Part shown: positions 34,052 through 42,587 of the stretch, in pieces
Layout: each line of letters opens with the position of its first letter
Position numbering within the stretch: the first letter of the stretch is position 1
Assembly (NCBI GenBank): GCA_002502625.1
Contig: DAPV01000046.1
Span: 1-55,129, forward strand
DNA: 55,129 bases
DNA from: Euryarchaeota archaeon UBA125
GTDB taxonomy: Archaea > Thermoplasmatota > Poseidoniia > Poseidoniales > Thalassarchaeaceae
Reading direction: 5' to 3'
The notes under the pieces: generated by a model
Told to the model about the DNA's origin: nothing
Database searches by the model: none
Seen by the model: only the letters and a program-made list of their open reading frames with translations
Translations under genes and position numbers: made by a program

Positions 34052-35473
34052 ATGAAAACTAGATCTTGCCAAGTTCTTGTTGTAGGAGCCGGACCCGGCG
34101 GCTATGTTGCAGCAATTAGATCTGCCCAACTGGGATTAGATACAGTAATTGTAGAAGGAGATAAAGCAGGAGGAACATGTTTGATTAGAGGATGTATCCC
34201 CTCAAAAGCGATAATTCATGCATCAGAACGTTTTGAGAATCTTGCAAAACATGCAGAAGAAGGAGGACATATGGGGATTTCTTCAGCCTCACCAGATCTG
34301 AATATGAAGGAACTTATCTCTTGGAAAGATTCGATCGTTCAACGACTCAACCAAGGCGTAGAAGGGTTACTGAAAGCCGCAGGAGCTGAATTAGTTCACG
34401 GATGGGCAAATTTTGTTGATGCTAAAACATGTAAAGTAAATACAGATGAGGGAGTACTTCGAATTGAAGCAGAAAATGTAATTCTTGCTACTGGATCATC
34501 TCCGATAGAATTACCATTTATGCCATTTGATGAAAAGAAAATCTGTTCGTCAACTGGCGCCTTAGATTTAGAAGATTTACCTGCAAAGGTAGCAATTGTA
34601 GGAGGAGGATATATTGGTCTAGAACTTGGCTGTGCTTTGACTAAATTAGGAACAGAAGTTACCGTAATTGAAGGATTAGACAGTGTACTATCGATCTTCG
34701 ATAAAGAATTACGTCGACCATTAGAGATATGGTTGAAGAAACAGGGTGTAAAAATCAATACGAATTGTATGGCTCAAGGAGCAGATGTATCCGAAGAAGG
34801 AGTCACCATGAAATGGTCTGACAAACAGGGTGAAGAACATAGTTTACTTGTAGACTCAGTTCTAGTTACCGTTGGAAGAAAACCAAATACTCAAGGTTGG
34901 GGATTAGAAGAAATGGGGCTAAGAATGAATGATTCGGGAAGATTCATCGCTATTGACGAACAATGTAAAACAAATATGCCTGGAGTTTATGCGATTGGAG
35001 ACGTTACTGGAGACCCTATGCTGGCACACAGAGCAAGTGCTCAAGGAGAAATGGTAGCAGAAATAATCGCGGGACATGTTCGTGTATGGGATAAAGTCGC
35101 AATTCCAGCTATTGTATTTACTGAGCCTGAAATCGTTAGTGTTGGGCTAACACCTGATGAAGCCAAAGATGCGAATGAGAATTTTATCGTAGGTAAGTTC
35201 CCACTTGCTGCAAACGGGCGCGCTCTAACTTTAGAAGCAGAGAAGACGAATGGGTTTGTCAGAGTAATTGCCAGAGAATCAGATCACGTAATCCTGGGCA
35301 TTCAAGCTGTTGGTTCACATGTTGCTGAGCTGTCAGGTGAATTTGTTTTAGCACTTGAAATGGGAGCAGTGCTAGAAGACATTGCCGCTACAGTTCATGC
35401 TCATCCTACAATGACTGAATCATTCCATGAAAGTGTTCTCAAAACATTAGGTCATGCAATCCACATCTCTTGA
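34052..35473 (+). CDS. lpdA: Dihydrolipoyl dehydrogenase E3 component
   Basis: A flavoprotein of 473 residues that reoxidises dihydrolipoyl-E2 with NAD+. The FAD motif is VVGAGPGGYVAA, the redox disulfide is GGTCLIRGCIPSKA (Cys43 and Cys48), the NAD motif is VAIVGGGYIGLELG, and the second FAD contact is VYAIGDVTGDPMLAHRAS. The C-terminal interface carries the active-site HAHPTMTES (His-Glu pair as HPTxxE/S). The gene follows the E2 stop by 9 bases with a GAGGG site before the ATG. Confidence 0.97.
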   Translation: MKTRSCQVLVVGAGPGGYVAAIRSAQLGLDTVIVEGDKAGGTCLIRGCIPSKAIIHASERFENLAKHAEEGGHMGISSASPDLNMKELISWKDSIVQRLNQGVEGLLKAAGAELVHGWANFVDAKTCKVNTDEGVLRIEAENVILATGSSPIELPFMPFDEKKICSSTGALDLEDLPAKVAIVGGGYIGLELGCALTKLGTEVTVIEGLDSVLSIFDKELRRPLEIWLKKQGVKINTNCMAQGADVSEEGVTMKWSDKQGEEHSLLVDSVLVTVGRKPNTQGWGLEEMGLRMNDSGRFIAIDEQCKTNMPGVYAIGDVTGDPMLAHRASAQGEMVAEIIAGHVRVWDKVAIPAIVFTEPEIVSVGLTPDEAKDANENFIVGKFPLAANGRALTLEAEKTNGFVRVIARESDHVILGIQAVGSHVAELSGEFVLALEMGAVLEDIAATVHAHPTMTESFHESVLKTLGHAIHIS

Positions 35474-35509
35474 GCAAGTGTTCATCCACTACCTACCTAT
35501 CTTAGGGGC

Positions 35510-36187
35510 ATGAGGCCTCTGCGAGTGTTACGTACTGGGCCGCTAGATCATTCGATTGTAGATTCAATGATGAGAGAATTACAGAAAGCCAGAATAGCTG
35601 ATGAAATTCCAGATACTCTCATCTTTACTGAACATCCTGAAGTTGTAACCGTGGGCCCTAAAGCAAGGAGAGACAATGTAGTAATCCCGAAAGATTATCC
35701 AAAATTGGATGTAGATCGTGGGGGAGGAATAACTTATCATGGACCAGGGCAATTGATTGCGTACCCAATTATTCGTTGGACTCATTCAGAACAATCAGTT
35801 CCAGGAGTAATAAAATGTCTAGAAGAATGGGTAATTAGAGCTCTAATGGATTGTGGAGTTGAATCAACTAGAGATGATAGAATGCAAGGTGTTTGGGTGG
35901 ATGGAAAAAAGGTATGCAGTATCGGCCTTTCATTCTTAAAATGGGTCAGCCGTCATGGGCTCGCTATCAATATCGAAACAATTCCTTCAAGAGTTGAAAC
36001 ATTGGATGGTTGCGGATTGAATGCCGGGATGACTACCTCACTTCGTGCATTAGGCCACACTCATGACCTTGAAGGAAGAGTAATCGATAGAAAAAGACTA
36101 GAAGAAGCATTGATTTTCTCGGCTTCGAAATCAATTAATAGAGTGCCATTACATCCTTTAGAATGGAACCCTTTACAAAGCGATTAA
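35510..36187 (+). CDS. lipB: Octanoyltransferase LipB
   Basis: Transfers octanoate from acyl carrier protein or an equivalent donor to lipoyl domains, giving the substrate of LipA. The 225-residue protein has RGGGITYHGPGQLIAYPII, the segment WVDGKKVCSIGLSFLKWVSRHGLAIN (Lys134 matches the catalytic lysine) and DGCGLNAGMTTSL, where Cys168 matches the nucleophile of the CG-x-x-x-x-x-TS motif. With lipA, E1, E2 and E3 this completes a self-contained lipoate-dependent module. Its 3' end overlaps the convergent gene by 4 bases. The octanoyl donor in this archaeon is unclear. Confidence 0.95.
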   Translation: MRPLRVLRTGPLDHSIVDSMMRELQKARIADEIPDTLIFTEHPEVVTVGPKARRDNVVIPKDYPKLDVDRGGGITYHGPGQLIAYPIIRWTHSEQSVPGVIKCLEEWVIRALMDCGVESTRDDRMQGVWVDGKKVCSIGLSFLKWVSRHGLAINIETIPSRVETLDGCGLNAGMTTSLRALGHTHDLEGRVIDRKRLEEALIFSASKSINRVPLHPLEWNPLQSD

Positions 36188-36726
36188 TTTCCTTTCGCAA
36201 AAGAAATCATTCTATCTATTGGAATATGGTCAGCTGTATCTTTACAATAATGAGCTTCTACAACTTTACCATCTTCACCGATGAGAAGATCAACAGGGAT
36301 TGTAGACATCTTAGAAATTGAAAACGTCATTGGAACATAGCCCTTGAGAGTTGCTTGCATAAATGTGAGTGGGGAGCGCATTGCGCCCCACATAAACTTA
36401 CCAAAGGATTTGCTTACACCATTGTTTTCAAAATGCTCATAGGTTTCATCTGCGACAATGGTAAAAGGTATGTTTCTCTTCCCCATTCTCTTAGTCAATT
36501 CATCGATTTTTGCATCGAACACTCCTACCATCACGGTTCCCTCTGGGAACTCTTTCCATCTCTTCATTAACCGATCAATTCGTATATTACAAAATGGACA
36601 AGATGAGAATCTAAAGAAGGTGAAAATCACTCTCTTACCCTTCATTAATGACATGTCAAATGTAGTTCCATCAATACTTGGTAAGACCATCGAAGGGGCT
36701 AGGTCACCTGTCTTTAGTTTGGGCAT
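36184..36726 (-). CDS. Peroxiredoxin/thioredoxin-like protein (AhpC/TSA family)
   Basis: A 180-residue protein with a thioredoxin fold. The N-terminal LKTGDLAPSMVLPSIDG and FTFFRFSSCPFCNIRIDRL segments are of AhpC/TSA type, with a CxxC pair (CPFC) instead of a lone peroxidatic Cys. A second short cysteine-containing part (EAHYCKD) lies near the C-terminus. Such CxxC members may act as peroxidases or thiol-disulfide reductases. No signal peptide is visible, so it is likely cytoplasmic. It is divergent from the EF-hand membrane gene, with a 93-base AT-rich spacer between starts. Confidence 0.85.
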   Translation of the reverse strand: MPKLKTGDLAPSMVLPSIDGTTFDMSLMKGKRVIFTFFRFSSCPFCNIRIDRLMKRWKEFPEGTVMVGVFDAKIDELTKRMGKRNIPFTIVADETYEHFENNGVSKSFGKFMWGAMRSPLTFMQATLKGYVPMTFSISKMSTIPVDLLIGEDGKVVEAHYCKDTADHIPIDRMISFAKGN

Positions 36727-36768
36727 GATGCTGCGCTAAAAAATAGATTTAATATCATTCCGATTTTA

Positions 36769-36781
36769 AGTTTAAATTTAA
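36769..36781 (+). promoter_or_regulatory. Candidate TATA element for the EF-hand membrane gene
   Basis: AGTTTAAATTTAA in the AT-rich divergent spacer, about 40-50 bases upstream of the ATG at 36820, the spacing expected of an archaeal promoter with a short leader. The region is AT-rich throughout, so the match is weak. Confidence 0.35.
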
Positions 36782-36819
36782 TACGATATTTTCATAATGA
36801 GAAAAATTCACGGCATTGC

Positions 36820-38508
36820 ATGGCAGATGTGGGGGGCCCTCTCTCATATTATTGGCGAATGATCTCAAACGTTGATTTTGAAACTGGAACTTTCATGGGG
36901 TACTGGAATTTACTTGCTATATTCAGTATCATTTCATCGATTTTTCTCATATTTCTTTCATATCTCGTATTACGAGCAGGACCTAAAAAAGCAAAAAATC
37001 GATTTATGGCTTTGATGTTGTTTACAGAATCTCTAAGATGTGCAACATCAATGCTTTTCTGGCTTTATGGATGGCCTGAAAGTTTCTTGGCAGTTCTAGA
37101 ACCAGCACGAGTAGTGTACTATACCATGTCTTTACAACTTTTCATGCTGTACATAGTAGCTGCAACATTTTACATTGAAAAACAATGGGCTAAACAAATT
37201 TCAGGATTCTTTAGATTCCATGGATTATACTTGTTACCAATATTCTGTTTTGTAATTATTTTGTTTAGTAGTGAACTTTTCGGAGGTAGAACAGCTGCAA
37301 TTGGAGATATAAGTTGGGTTTACTGTCAAGAAATAGGTGTAGGATATGGTACTACAGCATCTGGAACAGATTTACCATTTGATGTCTCATGCTCCTCGAG
37401 ATATTCAACTCTTTATCCAATGACAATGTCAACTGTTGCAATAGGGCCACTTGCTCGGATTCTTCTTTTTATACCGCTTATTGGCGCTATAATTGCAATG
37501 ATTTCTGTTGGAGGTTCACAGAAAAGAGTCCAAGAAAGTGGCGATTCAAGTCTAATTGGAGAAGTTCGTGCTGTTCGTTTAGGATTTATCGGAAAGACTG
37601 TTCTCCAGATTTCTTCTACTTTGGCTCTTTTCATCATAATCGGAATCCTTGGACAATCGCCCTCAATAGAAACAAGTGTATTCAATGAGGCATTAGAAGT
37701 TCCAACACTATTGATTGCAGTAGGGCCATTAATACCAACAGCTGTTGTTCTTGCTGCACTATTTGAAGGCATAGTTTTCACATATGCAGTAATCAAAAAT
37801 GATATGTTTGGAATCGATGAGACATTACGTAAAACCTTCATTACTGCCACATTTGCAGGTGTAGGAGCAGTTCTATTCTTAATTAGTACAGAAGCAATGG
37901 AATCTGTATTCGACCAAGGTTGGATAGGTGGAGTAATAATCGGTTTACCATTAATTGTATTAAGAAAACCGATTTTTAACAGGCTATCAAAATTTTCAAC
38001 AAAAATATTGCCTGAATCACATACCAGTGAAGAATTAGGTTATCTAGAGATGTATGCTCTTGCGAAAAAAGATGGAAAAATTACGACTAATGAACGGTCT
38101 ATGTTGGATCTCCAAGCAAAATCTTACGGAATTAATGCTGAACGAATAAAGTACTTGGAATCATGGTTCGAAGAAGAAGATATTTCATCAGATTCAGGAA
38201 TGTCTAATCTTTCTGAAAGATTTGGCAAGAGTGGCATTAATTTGATGTCTGTATTCGGAACTACTGGTGAAGCTCCAATTGATGAAAGAGAAATAAGCGA
38301 TTCCTTTGCAATCATGGATGCCAACAAAGATAGCGTGATATCTCCTGATGAGTTTTCAAACTCCCCTGAGGTATCAAAATTACCTCCGGAATCACGTGAT
38401 GAAATGTTTGATGAAATAGATTTGAATAAAGATGGTTTGCTTCAATATGATGAATTCAAAAAAATGGCACAAATCACAGAATCACACATTTTATTTGAAT
38501 CAGAATAA
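36820..38508 (+). CDS. Multi-TM protein with TerB-like helical domain and two C-terminal EF hands
   Basis: A 562-residue protein. Residues about 20-380 contain seven or more hydrophobic helices (for example LLAIFSIISSIFLIFLSYLVL and LFMLYIVAATFY), resembling histidine-kinase-type 7TM sensor regions but with no kinase domain. Residues about 405-450 (YLEMYALAKKDGKITTNERSMLDLQAKSYGI, read in overlapping parts) form a TerB-like helical unit. Two canonical EF-hand loops follow: DANKDSVISPDE (500-511) and DLNKDGLLQYDE (534-545), each with acidic residues at positions 1, 5 and 12. It is likely a calcium-responsive membrane protein. Its signal, partner and output are unknown. Confidence 0.86.
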   Translation: MADVGGPLSYYWRMISNVDFETGTFMGYWNLLAIFSIISSIFLIFLSYLVLRAGPKKAKNRFMALMLFTESLRCATSMLFWLYGWPESFLAVLEPARVVYYTMSLQLFMLYIVAATFYIEKQWAKQISGFFRFHGLYLLPIFCFVIILFSSELFGGRTAAIGDISWVYCQEIGVGYGTTASGTDLPFDVSCSSRYSTLYPMTMSTVAIGPLARILLFIPLIGAIIAMISVGGSQKRVQESGDSSLIGEVRAVRLGFIGKTVLQISSTLALFIIIGILGQSPSIETSVFNEALEVPTLLIAVGPLIPTAVVLAALFEGIVFTYAVIKNDMFGIDETLRKTFITATFAGVGAVLFLISTEAMESVFDQGWIGGVIIGLPLIVLRKPIFNRLSKFSTKILPESHTSEELGYLEMYALAKKDGKITTNERSMLDLQAKSYGINAERIKYLESWFEEEDISSDSGMSNLSERFGKSGINLMSVFGTTGEAPIDEREISDSFAIMDANKDSVISPDEFSNSPEVSKLPPESRDEMFDEIDLNKDGLLQYDEFKKMAQITESHILFESE

Positions 38509-38515
38509 CCTGTGT

Positions 38516-39097
38516 TCAACCTTCATATACAATTGATAAATTATCAGTTAATTGGAATACAATAAACATTAGAAACATGAATACACCAATAAATTGATGA
38601 TATTTTTTAGATTTATTGAACGCACCATATAGTGCTGCTAGACCTACTATTGAAGGCATTATCACCAGAGGAGAACTAATCGCTTGGCCAAATAGTAAAT
38701 GATTAACTGCACTTGAACTGAATAATGAGAAAGCTACAATCGAAAAAAATGCATTATGAACAGAATAGTAATGTTTCTCAAGATCTATTTCTCCTTCTTC
38801 AGTTGCCTTAGGTAGAACCAAAGTTGTGAAGAAATAAATCGATCCTAAATTAATGACGATTAACCAATATTGCCAATACGACCAGGTTTCTAAATCGACT
38901 GAAAGCAACCACAAGCCCCACCAGGTAAAAATAGCCCAGTTTGTCACAGTAACTACCCATAGAGAATTCAACCAATATGTCTTGACTCTTTCACGAATCT
39001 CATACAAGTCAGTCACAGCACGGAAAATATGTGTCACTGCTAATCCAACAATCAAAGAACAAAAAATGGTGATAAACTCAAAGGGTGACATTTGCAT
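38516..39097 (-). CDS. Unknown integral membrane protein (193 aa)
   Basis: Not recognised. The 193 residues contain five or six hydrophobic helices (FEFITIFCSLIVGLAVTHIF, WVVTVTNWAIFTWWGLWLL, YWLIVINLGSIYFFTTLVL, AFFSIVAFSLFSSSAV, LVIMPSIVGLAALYGAF, FIGVFMFLMFIVF). It is rich in Trp and aromatic residues at helix ends. No catalytic motif is seen. It is convergent with the EF-hand gene, 7 bases apart, and divergent from the Bax-inhibitor-like gene with 109 bases between starts. Confidence 0.8.
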   Translation of the reverse strand: MQMSPFEFITIFCSLIVGLAVTHIFRAVTDLYEIRERVKTYWLNSLWVVTVTNWAIFTWWGLWLLSVDLETWSYWQYWLIVINLGSIYFFTTLVLPKATEEGEIDLEKHYYSVHNAFFSIVAFSLFSSSAVNHLLFGQAISSPLVIMPSIVGLAALYGAFNKSKKYHQFIGVFMFLMFIVFQLTDNLSIVYEG

Positions 39098-39206
39098 TGC
39101 AATCGACCTAATATAATGTAAGACACTCTATAATTAAATGAGTGAATATTGAATGATAGATATTGAAGAGCAACACTTGAAAACTTTCGACCTCTGACAG
39201 TAAACA

Positions 39207-39947
39207 ATGTACCGTACTAAGAACCCGGCACTAAACGACATGGTATTTGTTTTCCAAGGAATGTTAGAAGATAAAATGACGATCCAAGGTGTGGTAGAGA
39301 AAGGAGCTATTACTTTTGCAATTATGCTATTATCTGGATTAAGCATCTGGGGTTTGGCCCTGACAGGAAGTCCTGAAATTGCATTCACGCTTAGCATTGT
39401 TGGCTGGGTAGTCGGATTCATTTTCTTTTTCGTAATGTTATTCACAGGTTTAGCTGATAATCCTGTAGCAGTACTAACTTATGCGGCTCTTCAAGGATTA
39501 TTCTTAGGAGGAACTACTCTTATGTTTGATTTAGCATATCCAGGAATTGCAATTCAAGCATTCCTAGGTACTACAGCAGTATTTGGAGGCATGTTAATTA
39601 TCTATAGAACAGGAGTTATACCCGTTACAGAAAACTTTAGAATTGCATTATTTAGTGCGATGTCAGCGGTTTTCATGATTTACATGTTAACATTGATACT
39701 CAGTATATTTGGTATTGAGATTCCATATATTCATTCGAATGGCCTAATCGGGATCGGATTTTCCGTATTAGTGATTGGAATAGGAGCATTTTGTCTCGCA
39801 TCTGATTTTGATTTTGTGGAAAGGGGTGTGGAAAATGGAGCACCAAAATCAATGGAATGGAGAGCAGTTTTCGGTTTAATGGTCACACTAGTTTGGATAT
39901 ACTTAGAGATGCTTAGACTACTGGCCAAGTTAAATTCACGTCGATAA
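39207..39947 (+). CDS. Bax inhibitor-1/YccA family membrane protein
   Basis: A 246-residue protein with about seven transmembrane helices. The N-terminal RTKNPALNDMVF matches the (R/S)xNPALN motif of the bacterial/archaeal YbhL/YccA branch, and the remaining helices (GLADNPVAVLTYAALQGLFLGG, YRTGVIPVTENFRIALFSAM, VLVIGIGAFCLASDFDFVERGVENGAPKSMEW) follow the family. The DFDFVERGVENGAPKSMEW segment holds the conserved acidic pair thought to control pH-dependent calcium leak in BsYetJ. The archaeal role is not established; membrane homeostasis or ion leakage are possibilities. Confidence 0.9.
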   Translation: MYRTKNPALNDMVFVFQGMLEDKMTIQGVVEKGAITFAIMLLSGLSIWGLALTGSPEIAFTLSIVGWVVGFIFFFVMLFTGLADNPVAVLTYAALQGLFLGGTTLMFDLAYPGIAIQAFLGTTAVFGGMLIIYRTGVIPVTENFRIALFSAMSAVFMIYMLTLILSIFGIEIPYIHSNGLIGIGFSVLVIGIGAFCLASDFDFVERGVENGAPKSMEWRAVFGLMVTLVWIYLEMLRLLAKLNSRR

Positions 39948-39999
39948 TCTACCGAGGATAGAAGCAACGCTTCAAGCATTATGACATATCGGTGAGAGT

Positions 40000-40578
40000 A
40001 TGGGTAACCACGTTGTAGCCATTACTGGAGCCTCCGGAGCCAAGTACGGGGTACGCCTAATCGAAATACTGCATAGTATTGGACATGGCATTAGACTGAT
40101 AATTAGCCGAGAAGGAGCAATTAACCTGAAATTAGAATGCGATATTACCCCAGAAGAACTCGCTGAAAGGTATGAATGTACAATTGAAAATAATCATAAT
40201 CTAGCTGCTAAATCAGCAAGCGGTTCTGCTAAGATTGATTCTGTGATCGTATGTCCTGCTTCAGGAACTACAATTTCTAAAATTGCAGCAGGTATTTCAG
40301 ATAATCTAGCCACAAGGAGTGCAATTGTAGCACTGAAAGAAAGAAGAACACTCATTTTGGTGCCTAGAGAAGCCCCATATGCTACCGTTCATCTAGAAAA
40401 TATGACTAAAATCTCTCAATGGGGAGGAGTCATTCTTCCTGCTAGTCCCGGATTCTACAATAATCCATCTACAATTGAAGATTTAGTTGATTTTGTTGTG
40501 GCTCGAATTCTTGACCAAATCGGAATTGATAATGACCTGACTGCTCGATGGACGGGTGAAGAAGTAAAATCTGAATAA
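40000..40578 (+). CDS. ubiX: UbiX-type flavin prenyltransferase
   Basis: Joins a dimethylallyl group to FMN to make prenyl-FMN, the cofactor of UbiD decarboxylases. The 192-residue protein has the N-terminal AITGASGAKYGVRLIEIL, ASGSAKIDSVIVCPASGTTISKIAAGISDNLATRSAIVALKERRTLILVPREAPY (read in overlapping parts) and the C-terminal PASPGFYNNPSTIEDLVDFVVARILD, all typical of UbiX. An RBS-like GGTGAG lies before the ATG. No UbiD gene is in this window. Confidence 0.95.
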   Translation: MGNHVVAITGASGAKYGVRLIEILHSIGHGIRLIISREGAINLKLECDITPEELAERYECTIENNHNLAAKSASGSAKIDSVIVCPASGTTISKIAAGISDNLATRSAIVALKERRTLILVPREAPYATVHLENMTKISQWGGVILPASPGFYNNPSTIEDLVDFVVARILDQIGIDNDLTARWTGEEVKSE

Positions 40579-40594
40579 TTCTACTCATCTGCAG

Positions 40595-40616
40595 AATGGT
40601 TTCAAATCAAACCATT
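40595..40616. repeat. Hairpin upstream of the SAP-M28 gene
   Basis: AATGGTTT CAAATC AAACCATT, a perfect 8-bp inverted repeat with a 6-base loop, in the 52-base gap between ubiX and the peptidase, ending 14 bases before the ATG at 40631. It could be an operator, a transcript-end structure or a leader hairpin. Confidence 0.6.
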
Positions 40617-40630
40617 GTTACAGAGTACCA

Positions 40631-42292
40631 ATGGACGACATTAGCAACTGGACTGTCGCACAGCTCAAAAATGAGTTGAAACTTAGGGGATATCCAGTTG
40701 GTGGAAATAAAAAAGAACTTTTTGAACGTCTCCATAATCCTCCTAATGATCAAGAAAAGGCTAAACCAGGAAATGATGGATATCTTACAATCATCGGTTA
40801 TGCATTCGCAAATACTCCATTTATGCCATATCTAGTAGTATCTGTACTATTTATGGCAGGAGGAGGAGTGATTTCTTACTTAACTTCAGAACCGATACCA
40901 GATTACGAACTAATTGAATTTGATACGGATCGAACTCGTTTATTTGCCCAAGATTTAGTGGATTTGGGTCATCCTGAATGGGGTGGAAGAATGAGTGGGA
41001 CAATTGAAGAAGCTGCTGCTGCAACATCAATCAAACAAAACTTCACAGATGCAGGCATGGGCGCTACTATTGAAACATTCAATGTTCCAATGTTTGAAAT
41101 TCTTGCAAATCCAATATTAAGAATGTGCCAAACAGGAGGAATCGTTCCTCCTTTTGATCCATGTGGACCATCTGATTTAGCATCGACGATTACCGAATTT
41201 ACTCATCTTGAACAATTTGTAATCCAAGGATATAGTGGAACTCAACAAATTAATTTCGCGCAAAATATTGCAGTAATAGACTTAGGCAATGGTAGTGAAA
41301 ATGAGGATTGGGATTCTGCCTCTGGAAATGTAGGAATGGTTTGGGCAAGAGGAGATGTTTCTGGAAATACCGATTTATTCCTCCGAGCGCAAGAAAGTGA
41401 TTTATTTGCACTTATCCTTGTAAATGAAAAACAAAATTGTGACGAACTAATTAGTGGAGATTGCGTTCCTTTCTTCAAAACAGTTGATGTAACTAGATTC
41501 GAAACTATGCCTGCAGGAATTGCTTTCCTAATGGTTTCCAAGACTGTAGGTCAAACAATTTCTAGTGAAATAATAAACGGAACTCAAAGACTAGGGTTAG
41601 ACGTTAGAGTAGATAATGAGGGAACTAGGGACATTTCAGTGCCATGTGGGGTCATTCCAGGTTCATCTGATGATATGATTATTTTTGGAGCACATCACGA
41701 TACAGTATACAATAGTCCGGGAGCTGTAGATGATTCTTCTGGAACGGCTACTGTATTGGAATTAGCAACACAATTCGGAGCCCTGTATAACGAGTTAGGA
41801 ACTCCAGAATATACGATAAAATTCTGTACATGGGGAGGAGAAGAAGAAGGATTGTTTGGATCTAGTGCCTGGGTTAATGCCCATCAAGAGGAACTAAGAG
41901 ACCATCTCAGATTTTATGTAAACTTAGACATGAATCACGTAGATGTCGAAAGAAACAATGGAGTAGTTCTATTTGGGAATAATCCAGATGACATGGAACA
42001 TATTTTCAATATTCATTCAAAATTTGTTGAAGAATATCCTGTTCTTGGATCTACTTACGGTGCACAAGTATTAGTTGTAGAATCTAGTGATATGCCTAAC
42101 AATAGCGACCATGCTCCTTTTGTTTATGATATTGAGCCAGGTGGATATTATGGAAAGGCCATAGTATGCTATGGTTCAGGAAGTATGGAATACCACACAT
42201 ATCTTGACACCATGGATCGTTTCAATGAAGAATCACTTGCAGTTAGTGGAATTGTATTAGGTTCATATGCTAGATGGTTGGCATGGGGATAA
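40631..42292 (+). CDS. M28-family zinc aminopeptidase with N-terminal SAP domain and membrane helix
   Basis: A 553-residue protein. Residues about 6-38 (WTVAQLKNELKLRGYPVGGNKKELFERLH) match a SAP motif. One hydrophobic helix lies at about 60-82 (PYLVVSVLFMAGGGVISYL). The rest is an M28 peptidase with FGAHHDTVYNSPGAVDDSSGTATVLELA (His, then bridging Asp), WGGEEEGLFGSSAW (catalytic Glu and Glu ligand), NLDMNHV (Asp) and NNSDHAPFVY (His). The protease would lie outside and the SAP inside if the topology is N-in. An embedded PA-like insert around 170-280 is probable. SAP domains normally bind nucleic acid, so the fusion is odd. Confidence 0.88.
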   Translation: MDDISNWTVAQLKNELKLRGYPVGGNKKELFERLHNPPNDQEKAKPGNDGYLTIIGYAFANTPFMPYLVVSVLFMAGGGVISYLTSEPIPDYELIEFDTDRTRLFAQDLVDLGHPEWGGRMSGTIEEAAAATSIKQNFTDAGMGATIETFNVPMFEILANPILRMCQTGGIVPPFDPCGPSDLASTITEFTHLEQFVIQGYSGTQQINFAQNIAVIDLGNGSENEDWDSASGNVGMVWARGDVSGNTDLFLRAQESDLFALILVNEKQNCDELISGDCVPFFKTVDVTRFETMPAGIAFLMVSKTVGQTISSEIINGTQRLGLDVRVDNEGTRDISVPCGVIPGSSDDMIIFGAHHDTVYNSPGAVDDSSGTATVLELATQFGALYNELGTPEYTIKFCTWGGEEEGLFGSSAWVNAHQEELRDHLRFYVNLDMNHVDVERNNGVVLFGNNPDDMEHIFNIHSKFVEEYPVLGSTYGAQVLVVESSDMPNNSDHAPFVYDIEPGGYYGKAIVCYGSGSMEYHTYLDTMDRFNEESLAVSGIVLGSYARWLAWG

Positions 42293-42293
42293 C

Positions 42294-42587
42294 ATGATTA
42301 GCGCAGAAGCAAGTCATATCCTAGTTGCTTCCAAAGGAGAAGCATCTACAATAAGAAATCATATTATTAATGCAAAAAAGCAATTAAAAGAATTTGAAAA
42401 AAGAGCACGCAGGCACTCCACCTGTCCATCTGCAAGAAGAGGAGGAGATCTAGGTACATTTGGAAGAGGTCAAATGGCAGCAGGTTTCGAAATAGCAATT
42501 AAAAAAATGGATGTTGGAACAGTTAGTGAACCGGTAAAAACTCGATATGGTTATCACCTAATTTGGCTTCATTCCAGAATTGATTAA
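42294..42587 (+). CDS. Parvulin-type peptidyl-prolyl isomerase (PpiC family), 97 aa
   Basis: A stand-alone parvulin domain. ISAEASHILVASKGEA is the strand with the conserved ASHILV motif. The helix region carries FEKRARRHSTCPSARRGGDLGTFGRGQM (family: SxcPSaxxGGDLGxfxxGqM) and the C-terminal GTVSEPVKTRYGYHLIWL is diagnostic. It speeds cis-trans isomerisation at proline. No signal peptide, so cytoplasmic. The ATG at 42294 begins 1 base after the peptidase stop, implying coupling; an in-frame ATG at 42267 overlaps the peptidase and is less likely. Confidence 0.92.
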   Translation: MISAEASHILVASKGEASTIRNHIINAKKQLKEFEKRARRHSTCPSARRGGDLGTFGRGQMAAGFEIAIKKMDVGTVSEPVKTRYGYHLIWLHSRID

